From assembly GCF_949987535.1 (NCBI RefSeq), contig NC_080070.1:10536016-10600015 (forward strand): a stretch of DNA of 64,000 bases. Reading direction: 5' to 3'. Below are positions 48,575 through 59,142 of this stretch, one piece after another; within the stretch, counting starts at the first letter, position 1, and each line of letters starts with the position of its first letter. The position numbers and the translations under genes were made by a program. A model generated the notes under the pieces. That model was not told the origin of the DNA and made no database searches. It saw only the letters and a list, made by a program, of their open reading frames with translations. This DNA comes from Balaenoptera acutorostrata (Eukaryota; Chordata; Mammalia; Artiodactyla; Balaenopteridae).

Positions 48575-48745
48575 ATATACTATACGGTAAGCATTGACTA
48601 CTGTTTGTGTGTGTTCAGCATATTTCAGATAAAGACACTAAGACTCGAAGAGAATCACATACTCAAGGTCATCTAGGTGGGAAAGCTAGGAGGTAACAAA
48701 CACAGGACCCAAGCCATATCTGCCTGGCACCAAACCCTAACTTGC
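48575..48745 (+). repeat. MIR SINE fragment
   Basis: 'cagataaagacactaagact' followed by 'ctcaaggtcatctaggtggg' is the MIR core and 3' part. Confidence 0.65.
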
Positions 48746-48989
48746 TTCCACCATGACATATTATCTTCAAGAAAAGGAGTAGTACCAGAGGTGGGCCAAA
48801 TACAAACATTCATTATATCCTGATTGCAAAAGCATATTTCTAAAGCACGTTGCACCTCTTTCTAATTTCTTAGACTACATAGAAAATACTTGATTTTTAA
48901 ATTTGTATTGAATTCCATTTATTGTTAGTGTCAGTTAATACGCCGTGGGCTATTAACATCAAGCACATATGCCTGTCCCATCATTATTT

Positions 48990-49165
48990 TCAAAGCACTT
49001 TTACATGACAAAAACAACAACAACAAAAAGACACTGTACCAACTGCAAAGAATACTTAATTGTCCCCACTTAGAGGCTGAGAATTCTGAGTCTTAAAGAT
49101 CTTCCATGACTATCTTAAGAATTGTCATTTAGGAAGTGTCAGACCGAGGACAGAAATCAAATCAT
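48990..49165 (+). repeat. MIR-like SINE fragment
   Basis: 'caaagcacttttacatgac', then 'tgtccccacttagaggctga' and a trailing 'gtgtcagaccgaggacag'. Diverged MIR. Confidence 0.5.
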
Positions 49166-50584
49166 TTTCATTTCTGGTGCAGAAATCTTCCCTCCACATA
49201 TTATTGATTTCCTGAAAGGCTGTTGAAATCGGTAGCTCATTAGTCTCTCCTCAAAATGGCCTTACTGAGACTATGATTTTAGAGGACATGCACACTTTCT
49301 CATAATATTCCTGTTCCTCCCACGAGGAACAAGTTGTCAGTTACTTCTCATCTTTTTGCTACTCTGCTTTTTTATAGTAGTTCCCATCATTCTTCCTTTT
49401 AAATTCCTGCTACCAATTTGCTGTTGGCTTGAAATCCAATCATTAAGTGTTTAAAATAAGAATCTGCTGGCTATGAGAGACCATTTAAAAGTAAAATATA
49501 TGAGCTTGCATTTTACAGGAGATATTTGGTTGCGCTTAACAATTTTTTTCTGACTGAAAAGTAACCCATATTCACTATTTAAGAAATAAAACATAGAAAG
49601 ATCTAAACGGGAAGAATAAATGCCATACTTAATCTCAGCAGCCAGACAACCCAATATTTTAGCTTATTTTCCACTCTCTATATTTTAATATTATTACTAT
49701 TACTGTGATTATCACTAACGCTATTATTATATTTAAATGGAACAGCTTATATCCTGCTTTTTTAGGATTTAAATTGAAATATTTTCCCATGTCAATAAGT
49801 AATCTTCAAACACATGAATTTTGATTTCCATATAAACTTCATGATGTGAAGATGCCACAGTTTATTTCCCTTTTTTCCTTTGTTCCACATAATGTTGCTT
49901 TTGCTTTCATTTTTGTATCTAATTCTATGAAAATCATTTTTTGTCCAATTAAAACTCTAGCTTGAATTTCTAGTTGTGAATTCAAGGTCTAAGTTTATGA
50001 AAAATTTAGGCACTAGGTACAAAAGTCAAATTCCTTCTTCAGCAGTTAAATAAATTTATACTCCCACAAAAATTAAATAAACTTTAATTATTCTTAATTA
50101 GTTACTCTAGTTCTGATAATGTTTTTTCTTGTTCACTGCAGGTTTATGGGTTGGGTTCCAAATATCTGAGGTTGAAATTAGAGGTCTCTAAAAAGTAAGT
50201 TGTTACTATAATCAAGAATGCAAGCTTTTTATTACACTGTTAGAGATTTTTCATTATCCTTAAATTCAATTTTTTCTTTAATAATTATTAGAAATGATAT
50301 TATTCATTCCTGCCAATACACAAAAGGCCTTGTGCTTTGAGCTGCTTTTGTAGCCTCTGGGGGCTGGCACACACAACCATCTGCACTCTTCCCACTCTTC
50401 AGATCTGCACATCGTTCTAAAACAACTGTCTGAAATTAAATTACAATCTGTAGCTGTGCCGTAGTGTAAAGTTAATTCGTCCATATTGTTAGTGAATCTG
50501 TTGGAAGAAAAATGAAGCCTATCATAAAGCAACATTTAAGAAACAGTCACATTTCTCAAACTATATTTTATATATCAGGATCTG
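49166..50584. other. Unassigned AT-rich stretch
   Basis: No named repeat. Minus ORFs at 49451-49654 and 50278-50535 lack recognised domains. Confidence 0.4.
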
Positions 50585-50745
50585 TCCTTGTCCGTTTAGG
50601 CTGCTATAACAAAATACCATAGACTGGGACAGGGTAGCTTATAGACAGCCAAAATTTATTTCTCACGGTTCTGGAGGCTGGAAATCCAAGATCAAGTTTC
50701 AAGAATGGTTGGGTTCTGGTGAAGGTTCTCTTTCAGGCAATATCT
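50585..50745 (-). mobile_element. MaLR (MLT1-like) LTR 3' part, antisense
   Basis: 'taggctgctataacaaaata', 'catagactgggacagggtag' and 'tttatttctcacggttctgg' are antisense MaLR 3'-end blocks. The LTR is cut off at about 50745, where retroviral sequence begins. Confidence 0.75.
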
Positions 50746-51385
50746 GGCAGGGCTGGGGCAGGATCTCTAGAAGGCTGCATCAGTATTCTGAGTCCAGGAA
50801 TCAAGGGGTGACAATTGGAGTGCCACCAGGCACTATTACCCTAGGGACCACAAGCAAAATTTTGCTTCTTGTTCCCTCAAATTTGTACTTTGCTGGCCTA
50901 GAGATCTTAGTCCAGAGGGAGGACTATTTTCACCAGAAGACACAACAATGATTCCACTGAACTAGAAGTTAACACTGCTACCTGGCTACTTTGGGCTCCT
51001 CATGCTTCTAAATCAACAGGAAAAGAAAAGACTGACATTGTTGGCTGAGATGATTGATCCTGACTACCAATGGGAAGTTAGACTACTACTCTACAATGGA
51101 GGTAAGAAAGAGTATGTCTGGAATACAGGAAATCCCTTAGGGCATCTCTTAGTATTACCATGCCCTATAATTAAAGTCAATGGAAAACTCTGACAACCCA
51201 ATCCGGGCAGAACTACTAATGGTTCAGAAGCTTTTAGAACACAGGTTTGGATCACTCCATCAGGTAAAGAACCACAGTTAACTGAGGTGTTTGCTGAAGG
51301 CAAAGGGACTACAGAATGGGTAGTAGAAGAGGGTAGTTATAAATACCACCTACAACCATATGAGCAGTTACAGAAACGAAGACTA
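50746..51385 (+). pseudogene. ERV-derived dUTPase-like fragment
   Basis: Plus frames 50709-50951 and 51002-51193 (shifted relative to each other) and the following bases to ~51385 read as one degraded retroviral region. The second frame contains a dUTPase-like motif 3 segment (IDPDYQ, lacking the usual preceding Gly) followed by LLVLPCP. dUTPase modules occur in some ERV lineages. Stop codons and the frame change make it inactive. No LTR, RT or env adjoins. Lineage not assigned. Confidence 0.5.
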
Positions 51386-51400
51386 TAATTATTATGAGTG

Positions 51401-51619
51401 CAGTCATCCCTCAGTATCTGCAGGGGTATTGGTTCCAGAAGCCCCCGTGGATACTGAAGTCCAAGGATGCTCAAGTCCCTCATATAAAATGGCGCAGTAC
51501 CATCGGCCCTTCATGTCCATAGCTCCACAGCCAGGGATTCAACCAACCTCGGATTGAAACTCGATCCATGGCTGGTTGAATGTATGGATGCAAAACCTGT
51601 GGATACAGAGGGCCAACTA
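51401..51619 (+). mobile_element. Tigger-type MITE (MER2-like)
   Basis: Left end 'cagtcatccctcagtatctg' pairs with the right end, whose reverse complement begins 'agttggccctctgtatcc'. About 220 bases with Tigger-style 'ggatgctcaagtccctcata' inside. It directly follows the dUTPase-like fragment. Confidence 0.7.
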
Positions 51620-51692
51620 CATTTATTGAAAAAAAAATCTGTGTATAAATGGACCTGCACAGTTCAAACCCATGTCGTTCGAGGGTCAAGTG
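51620..51692 (+). mobile_element. End of a second Tigger-type element
   Basis: 'gacctgcacagttcaaaccc' through 'gagggtcaagtg' is a different Tigger terminal sequence joined directly to the previous element; its other end is not visible before the assembly gap. Confidence 0.55.
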
Positions 51693-51712
51693 TATTTCTT
51701 CCTTATTTTGTA

Positions 51713-51912
51713 NNNNNNNNNNNNNNNNNNNNNNNNNNNNNNNNNNNNNNNNNNNNNNNNNNNNNNNNNNNNNNNNNNNNNNNNNNNNNNNNNNNNNNNN
51801 NNNNNNNNNNNNNNNNNNNNNNNNNNNNNNNNNNNNNNNNNNNNNNNNNNNNNNNNNNNNNNNNNNNNNNNNNNNNNNNNNNNNNNNNNNNNNNNNNNNN
51901 NNNNNNNNNNNN
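51713..51912. other. Assembly gap (200 N)
   Basis: Exactly 200 unknown bases. The round number suggests a placeholder; true size and content unknown. ORFs that translate through it are meaningless. Confidence 0.99.
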
Positions 51913-52129
51913 TTTCTTGCTTCCTCTAAGAGAGATAGATCATTCCCTAGCCTTGTAACATCCTTATGGTAAAAGCAGGGAATTTTAGGATTTCTTACTG
52001 ATTTTTGCTGACTCATAAATGATAACATTAGTAAGTTATGAGCACTTTGCTATGGAACATTATGAAGTGAGAAAGCATATAAACTAATGGCTTTTTCATA
52101 CTGGCCTTGAGTGAGAACCGACTGAATAG

Positions 52130-52175
<46 letters not shown>

Positions 52176-52820
52176 ATATGCGCGTGCTTTGGCTGAATAA
52201 GAGTCTTTGCATTGACAGGCTCAGATCTCCTCAGCCATTCTTCCTGGTTCCCCAGTTAAGCACGGCAAGTACCCCACAGTAGCCAGACTCCAGCGTTCCA
52301 AGCCAGCCTGCAAGTAGATGCTTATTACAATGATGTAGATAACAAATGATGTGTGCAAACAGTATGGTTTATGACCAAATGCTAATCTAGTGTGTTTTTT
52401 TTTCTCCTGGCGCACGGAATAAGGGCTATTTGGCGGCTTTTGTTTATTTAAACCAAGAAGAAAAGACGATGATATATTGACAGTCTTCAGTATTTTTCCC
52501 TTGACAAATGTGTGGCAGCTTTCAATTTGATCCAAGTACTTCTGTTTTTATTCTCAATCCCATCTCTAAAAATGATTACTGTATTTTTCTATTGGTCTTA
52601 CACTAATTCTTCTACAGCATATTGATTTCTAATTTTGTTGCTGGCAGTTCATCACTCAACTTGTAAGACACATTATTCTTTATGGGAATTGAAGTTTCAT
52701 ATTATCCATCTTGATCTTTTATTCTAAGCAATGTTATCTCCTTTTTTTTATGCCTCAGGGATTTTTTCCCTCCCTAAGGATTTATCTTGTTTAAAAATGC
52801 ATATTTCTTCATTTTTTGTT
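51913..52820. other. Unassigned stretch
   Basis: No gene recognised. A (TG)22 run lies at 52131-52174 and is listed separately. The 104-codon minus frame 52221-52535 is unsupported. Confidence 0.4.
52131..52174. repeat. (TG)22 microsatellite
   Basis: Perfect TG run followed by 'catatgcgcgtgc'. Alternating purine-pyrimidine, so Z-DNA-prone. Confidence 0.98.
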
Positions 52821-53135
52821 GTTGTTGTTAATGAGGTATTAAACTTTATTACAAGGCATACAAAGGGATTGATTTAGAAGCTTGATTTTTGAAGAAGCAG
52901 GAAAAAGTTACTGAGTAAACCTTAATATTGCAACAGTGGTATAAACTGCATCCTCAGGAACTCCCAAGCCACGAGGAAGCCAAAATCAGAAGCCCATGTT
53001 CTGCTTTCATGCAGTTCCCTTTCCTAGAACCACATATGGATTTATCTTAGCACTGCAATGTCTGTTTCTCTTGAATGAGAAGTGCAGGAAGAAGAGATAA
53101 ATACATTGATCCAAATGAAGAAGTAGGAGCATAGC
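52821..53135 (-). pseudogene. Candidate 3'-UTR-type retrocopy, antisense
   Basis: On the minus strand the sequence runs to 'gtaataaagtttaatacctc' and an A-rich (AAC)n tail at 52815-52833, i.e. a polyadenylation signal about 15 bases before a tail, as in processed transcripts. I recognise no parent gene and found no convincing target duplication. The right edge abuts a Tigger element. It may be chance. Confidence 0.3.
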
Positions 53136-53143
53136 TAGATCTA

Positions 53144-54051
53144 CAGTAAGTCCACGACACACGAACCTTCAAGTTGTGAACTTTCCAAGATGCGAATGTG
53201 CGTTCTCATGTTCAATCATGTAAGATAGTTCATGTGTCTGGCATACATTGTCACATTTGTGCATCCTCTACAAGTGGTTGTGCTTTTGTGTACTTTACTG
53301 TATAATACTGTTGTTGTGCAATGCAAGGAGCTTATTAGTGAAGACCTGACAGATTTGGAGGCTTGGAGAAAGGACGAAGAGAGACAAGAGGAAGAAGAAG
53401 TAACTGAAGAACCGAAGAGATTCATAACGCAGGAAATGGCAAGGGGATTTTTTTTTATTTGAGGAGGCACTGTTAGTTTTTGAGGCACAGGACCCGAACG
53501 TACAACGGTACACGAAGGTTGCAGCAGCCGTTCAGAATGCAATCCAGTGCTACCATGTTATCTATGAGGTGAAAAAAAGAGCTACTACCCAGACATCATT
53601 GGATTATTTTTTCAAGAGGGTAGATAGAATTGAATCCAGTAAGGAAGCAGAATCTTTTCCATCAACGTCAGGCGTGAGTGAAGTTGCAGCTTGCCCTCCA
53701 TCTCCTATTGCTGATGATCCTTCAGCTCTACTATCTCCCACCTCCTCTCCCTCCTCCAGTCGGTAACTCTTCTTGCCTGTTCACTCGATGCCAGCCCCTA
53801 TATGCCAGCTGTTGTACTGTACTACTGTACTTTTCAAGGTACTGTACTGTAAGATTAAAAATGTTTTATTTTTTGTGTTGGTTTTTTACGTATTATTTGT
53901 GTGAAAAGTATTATAAACCTATTACAGTACAGTACTATATAACCAGTTGTGTTAGTTGGGTACCTAGGCTAACATTGTTGGACTTACGAACAAATTGGAC
54001 TTACAAAGGTGCTCTCAGAACGGAACTCATTAGTATGTAGGAGACTTACTG
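53144..54051 (+). mobile_element. TcMar-Tigger DNA transposon, internally deleted
   Basis: Flanked by TA (53142-53143 and 54052-54053). Terminal inverted repeats start 'cagtaagtcc...' on the left; the right end reverse-complements to 'cagtaagtctcctacat'. 908 bases, far below an autonomous Tigger (about 2.4 kb), so the N-terminal and DDE catalytic parts of the transposase are missing. The C-terminal coding portion is retained (next entry). Confidence 0.82.
53232..53766 (+). pseudogene. Tigger transposase C-terminal remnant, one frameshift
   Basis: Two open frames form one continuous coding region: 53232-53462 (acidic EEEEVTEEPKRF segment) and, after a one-base frame change at a 9-T run (53448-53456), a frame ending at 53766 with a Ser/Pro-rich tail (PSTSG...PSSS). 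The second frame includes the TTQTSLDYFFKR-type segment I associate with Tigger transposase tails. About 175 codons survive with only this one disruption, so it is well preserved for a mammalian Tigger. The catalytic domain is absent. Confidence 0.62.
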
Positions 54052-54053
54052 TA

Positions 54054-54285
54054 CACTGTCACCAGTGTTTGCAATGGTTCAGTATCCTTTAAGATATCCT
54101 TTATCCTTTAATTCATTCTCTGTTTACCTTTAAGATGAAGCAAGATCTAACTGTCAGCTGGCTGTTGGGGTCAAAAGGATGCTTTCTTCAGGGCATGATG
54201 GGGAGGGAGAGGAGAGAATGGAGGACTTTCACCTTTAAAGGAATACTTTCCAACTCTCAGTTATGCTGGGCTTAGCAGAATCCTG
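54054..54285. other. Short unassigned stretch
   Basis: 'aagatatcctttatccttta' repeats partly. No family recognised. Confidence 0.4.
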
Positions 54286-54410
54286 CATCTCTCCTCACCT
54301 GCACTCTCCCTGCCTTTACAAGCCAATCTGCACCTCACTCTCACGCTAATCTTCTAAGGTGAAGACTTTATCATGTCACTCCCCTGCTCAGGAACCTGTA
54401 GTGGATGAGA
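54286..54410 (+). repeat. L2 LINE fragment (left part)
   Basis: 'atcatgtcactcccctgctc' is the diagnostic L2 block. L2 resumes after a MIR-like segment at about 54505. Confidence 0.6.
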
Positions 54411-54504
54411 GTAATAGTATTAATGCCTCACAATAGCATAGAGGTTCTCCATTTACAAAGTGCTCTCACATATGTTATCTCATTTCTTCCTAACAACAAT
54501 CTCT
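54411..54504 (+). repeat. MIR fragment nested in L2
   Basis: 'catttacaaagtgctctcac...tctcatttcttcctaacaac' is MIR-like and separates two L2 parts. Confidence 0.5.
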
Positions 54505-54700
54505 GAGCACTTGTTAGATCAAGTCCGAACTCCTTACACTGAACACGGCCTTAACACTTTCTTGACTAGTCAGCTGTCTTTTTCTTCGTCCAAACAGAGC
54601 CTTCGGTCTCTCCACTCCCAGACAGCATTAATTTTCACCTTCAAGAACTGCCTTTTGCATTCCCCCTGCCCTCTGCCTGAAAACTACTCTAGCCTCGTTT
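54505..54700 (+). repeat. L2 LINE fragment (right part)
   Basis: 'gatcaagtccgaactcctta...' continues the L2 order after the MIR. The 168-codon frame at 54460-54966 spans MIR and L2 sequence and is not a gene. Confidence 0.5.
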
Positions 54701-55454
54701 GCCCCCATGTGAAAGCCAGGAGGCAATGCCTGGTGGCCACAGGAATCATGGTTTCTGAGGACCGTCTGCAAGAGGACATCTACCTTTTCTGGCCTCACTC
54801 TACCCAGTTTGTACGTGGACATACTGAACAGCTTCTCCTGCTCCCGTGGATGACCTCTGTTACTGAAGTTGTATCTGGCATAAAAACTCGGTCTCCTGAC
54901 CCTCGTCTGTCTGTCATGTTGTTTTTGGCTCAGTTTGCTTGCAGATTCAAGTTAGGCAATGACTAGACCCACCAGGAACTTGACATAGCTCTTAAGAGTT
55001 CTTTAGGATGCCATCATTAGAAAATATGACATATCTACTAACCTTACCAAGAATTCCATACAAGTGTTTTCTCCGTTTAGTAACTTCACTTTCTTTTCAG
55101 AAAAGCTTTAAAATGACCAACATTACATAATCTATCCTCTTAAGCCTGAAAGACAATGAGGTAGGAGTAAGTAACGCAGACTTTCTTAACCTCTGTAACC
55201 TTGAATGCCTGTATAAAGGTGTCTACCTTCTCAGTCTCCCTGGTAGCTGGATTGTAGGTCAGATGAAAGCCAAAGCCAAGACTTTTTTTCTCTATAAAAT
55301 TACAGCCACAGTATTCGCTTCTGAGACCTTCATGAAATTATCTGTAATAGGACTGTACTTTTCTCTGATAATTCAAATCGAGTGCTAAAAGTTCATGAAA
55401 ATAGATGTCTAAAAGCCCAAAGTTAACAAACACTCATCATCCCAGCCTCTCTAC
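54701..55454. other. Unassigned stretch
   Basis: No gene or named repeat. Confidence 0.4.
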
Positions 55455-55629
55455 ATGGAAAAGACTTTTCTTTTCTTCTATTTCTTTGTCTTTCTTTTCA
55501 CCACTCTGTTTCTCCCTCTTTTTATCTCTCCTTTCCTCGCCTCTTTATTTTTTCCTTTCCTTTCTTATCTCCTTTTGCTTCTTGCCCTCTTCCTTCTCTT
55601 TCTTCCATCCTTTTTCCCATTCTTTTTTA
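55455..55629 (+). repeat. Pyrimidine-rich (CT)n-type tract
   Basis: About 175 bases, almost all C or T on the plus strand, with very few purines. It causes two long leucine/phenylalanine/serine ORFs (55405-55643) that are compositional. Confidence 0.9.
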
Positions 55630-56635
55630 CACTAATTCGTTAGTCCCAGTAGTTATCGTTTGTTAGAGAATCTGGCCATAATATCATCAGTTCTCAAGTC
55701 TGAATAGAAAAGTTCTGGATAATGAAGTACGAGTGTGTATTTTTTCACCAAGACCCCCCAGTTCATCAGCAAACCCAAGCGACAAAGGCAGCTACTGACA
55801 AATGGCCACACTCACAGTCACCTGACGAGGAAAGGCCACTTCCCAGTGTGTCTCCATCCTCTCCCACCACAGCCTCCTCTCCACTTTCTGTCTCTGCTCT
55901 CCTCCACTGCCATCTTTCTTGATCACCCTGCTTTGTCCCCTTCAACTTTACTAGCAGAACGATTTCTCTGCCCATTATTCAGTATAAAACCTATTCTTTT
56001 CCCCCCATACCATCATAACATATAGAGGAAAAACAACAATCATCATTTCAAAAACAAAAATGTAGCCTAAACTTAATTATGGAAAGCGATAATCCCACTC
56101 TTCCCTTGTTTTCTTCATGCTAATTTCTGCGATTCCCTTTACACTCCAAAAACAAGCATATTCATTCGCATCTGCTCTAACCTACAGCATATTGTAGATA
56201 TGTAGCCTTACCATGAGCCATACCTCTACTGGCCTTGGTGTCTTGCCTGGCGGGTGTGACCTAGACCTGACCCCTGAGGGTTATTGAGCCCCCTCATCAC
56301 CAAGCCCTTCTCAGCCTGAGGATGCTGACCTGTGCATTTACCATTAAAACCGGGCGTTAAAAATCGAGACTCAACTAAATGGATTGCTTGTGCACCAATC
56401 ATCATCTCTCTTTTCCCCACTCTAATAAAACAATAGCCCAATCACCTCCTAATAATTAGAGTCAATAACACCTTTCAAGTTGTGACTTCCAAGGATAAAA
56501 TGGTTCCATGTAAATATGTCAGTGGAGCTTAGCTTCAACTGTGTAACATTGTTTCCAGAATAATAAAATACTTTGTATTGTAGGGGTGAGGGGCCATTTA
56601 CTTCATTCTTTTAGCAGTTTCTTTGACAGTATCAG
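55630..56635. other. Unassigned stretch
   Basis: 55735-56010 is CT-rich and open in two plus frames, 56220-56450 is GC-richer; neither resembles a known gene or a repeat I can name. Confidence 0.4.
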
Positions 56636-57005
56636 TTAGGGTTCTCCAAAAGAAAGAACAGCAGGTGACAGATAGAGAAAATTGGCTCCCATAACTGTGG
56701 GGGATGGCAAGTCCAAAATTCATAGGGCAGGCAGGTGGCTGATGGGCTAGAAACAAATAAGGTTTCTATGTTACAGTCTTGAGGCAGAATTGCTTCTTCT
56801 TGAAGTCTCAGGTGTTGCTCTTAGAGCTTTCAACTGATTGGATGAGGCCCACCTACATTATCAAGGGTAACCTTCTTTACTTAAAGTCAGTTGATTATAA
56901 ATGTTAATTACATCTACAAAATACCTTCACAACAACATCTAGACTAGTGTTTGACCAGAGAACTGGGTACTGCAGCCTAGCCAAGTTTACACATAAGAAT
57001 AACCA
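56636..57005 (-). mobile_element. LTR-like or MER-type interspersed repeat, antisense
   Basis: Starts 'cagttagggttctccaaaag' and ends 'aagaataaccatcacag'; read in reverse it has a TG...TA(A) architecture with 'gggcctcatccaatcagttg'. This is a widespread mammalian repeat whose formal name I cannot give with certainty. Confidence 0.6.
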
Positions 57006-57009
57006 TCAC

Positions 57010-57250
57010 AGTGATGATGGGTACTCATTATAGTACCTGTTATTTAGCACCTGAAATGTCTTAGGTGTTTTTCTTGGTGCTTTGAATGAGGAGTCTCTTG
57101 TGTTCCTCAGTAAAATCTTATGAATTATCTGTTGCTATTTTTCACTTGTGACATGAAGAAACTGGTTCTCTGAAAATTTTGCCCAAAGTCACAAAGCCAA
57201 TATATGATCCAGTCAGGAATGAAACTCAGGTTTAATTTGACTACATAATG
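57010..57250 (+). repeat. MIR SINE
   Basis: Includes 'tgacatgaagaaactggttc' and 'gcccaaagtcacaaagccaa', the core and 3' domain of MIR. Confidence 0.7.
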
Positions 57251-59126
57251 CAACAGAATGAACACTTGGGGGAAAGAAAGTCAGAAAATTCAGATTCAGA
57301 TACCTTCTTTCACACTATCTAGCTTTTGAACTTGAGGCATGTAACGGTATTATTTTCTCCATATCTATAGTGAAGAGTTTAAATTAGATGTTCTCTAAAA
57401 ATATTCTGTATTTCTAGTTTGGTACTGTACACATTTTACCTGCCTGTCTTTTAGAATACAGTATTGCCTTTTAAAGAGTAGACATTTCTTTGGAGTTTGG
57501 ATTGGGCTGTTCTCTTGAGCCACATAATGAACATTTTGTGCTGGTTGATTATTCAATTACAACAGAGAAGAGACAAGCCATTATAAGGAATTATGAATCT
57601 ACACATTGGAAGGAAATCCTGTGATTCTGTTTTGCCTATCAGCCTTTCCATCTGTACTTGTGTTAAAATGAAACAAAATACAATTTAATGAAAAGGGAGC
57701 CACATGAACAGAAGCAAACAGTAAGGATGGCTGATGCCAGATGGTGAAACCTGCAGAGCTTCACTCAACACTTTTTTTCTCCCTAGTTGTCTTGGCTCAG
57801 TATCTACCTACCTCAGTAACAGAAAGCAAGTTTTTAACACTGTTACCTCCTGCTGAGTCAATGCAGTTTATGAAAGAGCAGGCTGGATTCTTTTCATCTC
57901 ATACATCAACTCCAGCACTGTCGGCTAAGTTCCATTTGCAGAATCTTTATTACTGCTGATGATGTCAGAGGAAAAGAACATAGTGTGATTAATAGATTGC
58001 AGGTGGAATTTACAACACTGGCAGCTAAAAATGATCTTTTGATTTATCAACTGAGAACATTCAATGTAAAAGTCACTGAGATTGAAAAAAATGTGTTCAA
58101 AACCCACAAGATCCCTTTAGAAATCGATTTTCTATTTATAATTACAATTTAAATGTCATTAAAAAGCTCCTTTCCTTGACGTTTTGCATGTATTTTTTGG
58201 TCTGTTAGAATCATTTGCCTGTCTGAGGGGAACCATTACAGAGACTCCTTCTATAAGGACCTACTTTTGCTTTTGTGAATAACATACTCTAATTCCAAGA
58301 CAATGAAGCGTGTGTGTATATGTGCACTGTAGTTACATGTTGTTTATGATTACAATCCTCATTTGCTCAGAACTTACATTTTCAGAGCTTCTGGCTTTTA
58401 CCCTACTCCTCTTTTTTACTGTCTCTTTAATCAAAAAGACAGAATTTAACATTTTACTGTCTGACTTAATCCTTTTTCTCTAGGAGATCTGAATAAAGCT
58501 GCATTGTTTTCTATTTAGAGTAGAGACAGCTAGTGCTAGGTAATGACCTGGTAAAAGGTTCACAGCTTCTTGGAGTCGATTCAGCTGCTTGCCTCTTTTA
58601 TAATACCATTGCCTTTTAAATAGGCATCTAAAGGTAAACATACCTAATATGTCACTTTTAAACAGGAAACTGCACAAAGAATAAAAGTGCTATTTTTAAA
58701 GAAGAATTCCTGGGTATTGCAATATCAGTGTGTTATTAAGTGTAAGAAACATGTGAGAAAGATATCAGTTGAAATATTTGTACAGAGTCCATTCTTTTCT
58801 CACATTACCCTAATTTGATTTTCTTTGTTGACTCTATAAAAATCTATCTCCTCTTACAGAGTTAGCCAAGATAGTTTCTTCATTCATTCCCATTTTTTCA
58901 TGCAACTGACATTTTTGATTGATATTTAGACAGTCAACGTTACTTGTAATGGAGGATACTTTTGATAGTGTCAGAAATATGTAGTACATATTAGAAAGGT
59001 CAACTTTCAGAAGATATGGAGAAAGCCCAGTAATAGTATCAGCTTCTGTGCATTAGAAATAACCTAACCTTCAGAATTCTCTCTTTATTATGTGGCAGCA
59101 ATATGTTAAGGTCCATGTCAATTTTA
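57251..59126. other. Unassigned AT-rich stretch
   Basis: About 1.9 kb with no recognised gene or repeat. ORFs at 57741-57959, 57925-58107 and 58480-58677 have no recognised domain. Confidence 0.4.
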
Positions 59127-59142
59127 AAAATATAGTTGCTTG

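Noticed and set aside
51480..52028. 182-codon and other ORFs across 51713-51912
   Set aside because: They are translated through unknown N bases.
54460..54966. 168-codon plus ORF
   Set aside because: It runs through MIR and L2 relics and then unassigned sequence. No recognisable domain or start context, so open by chance.
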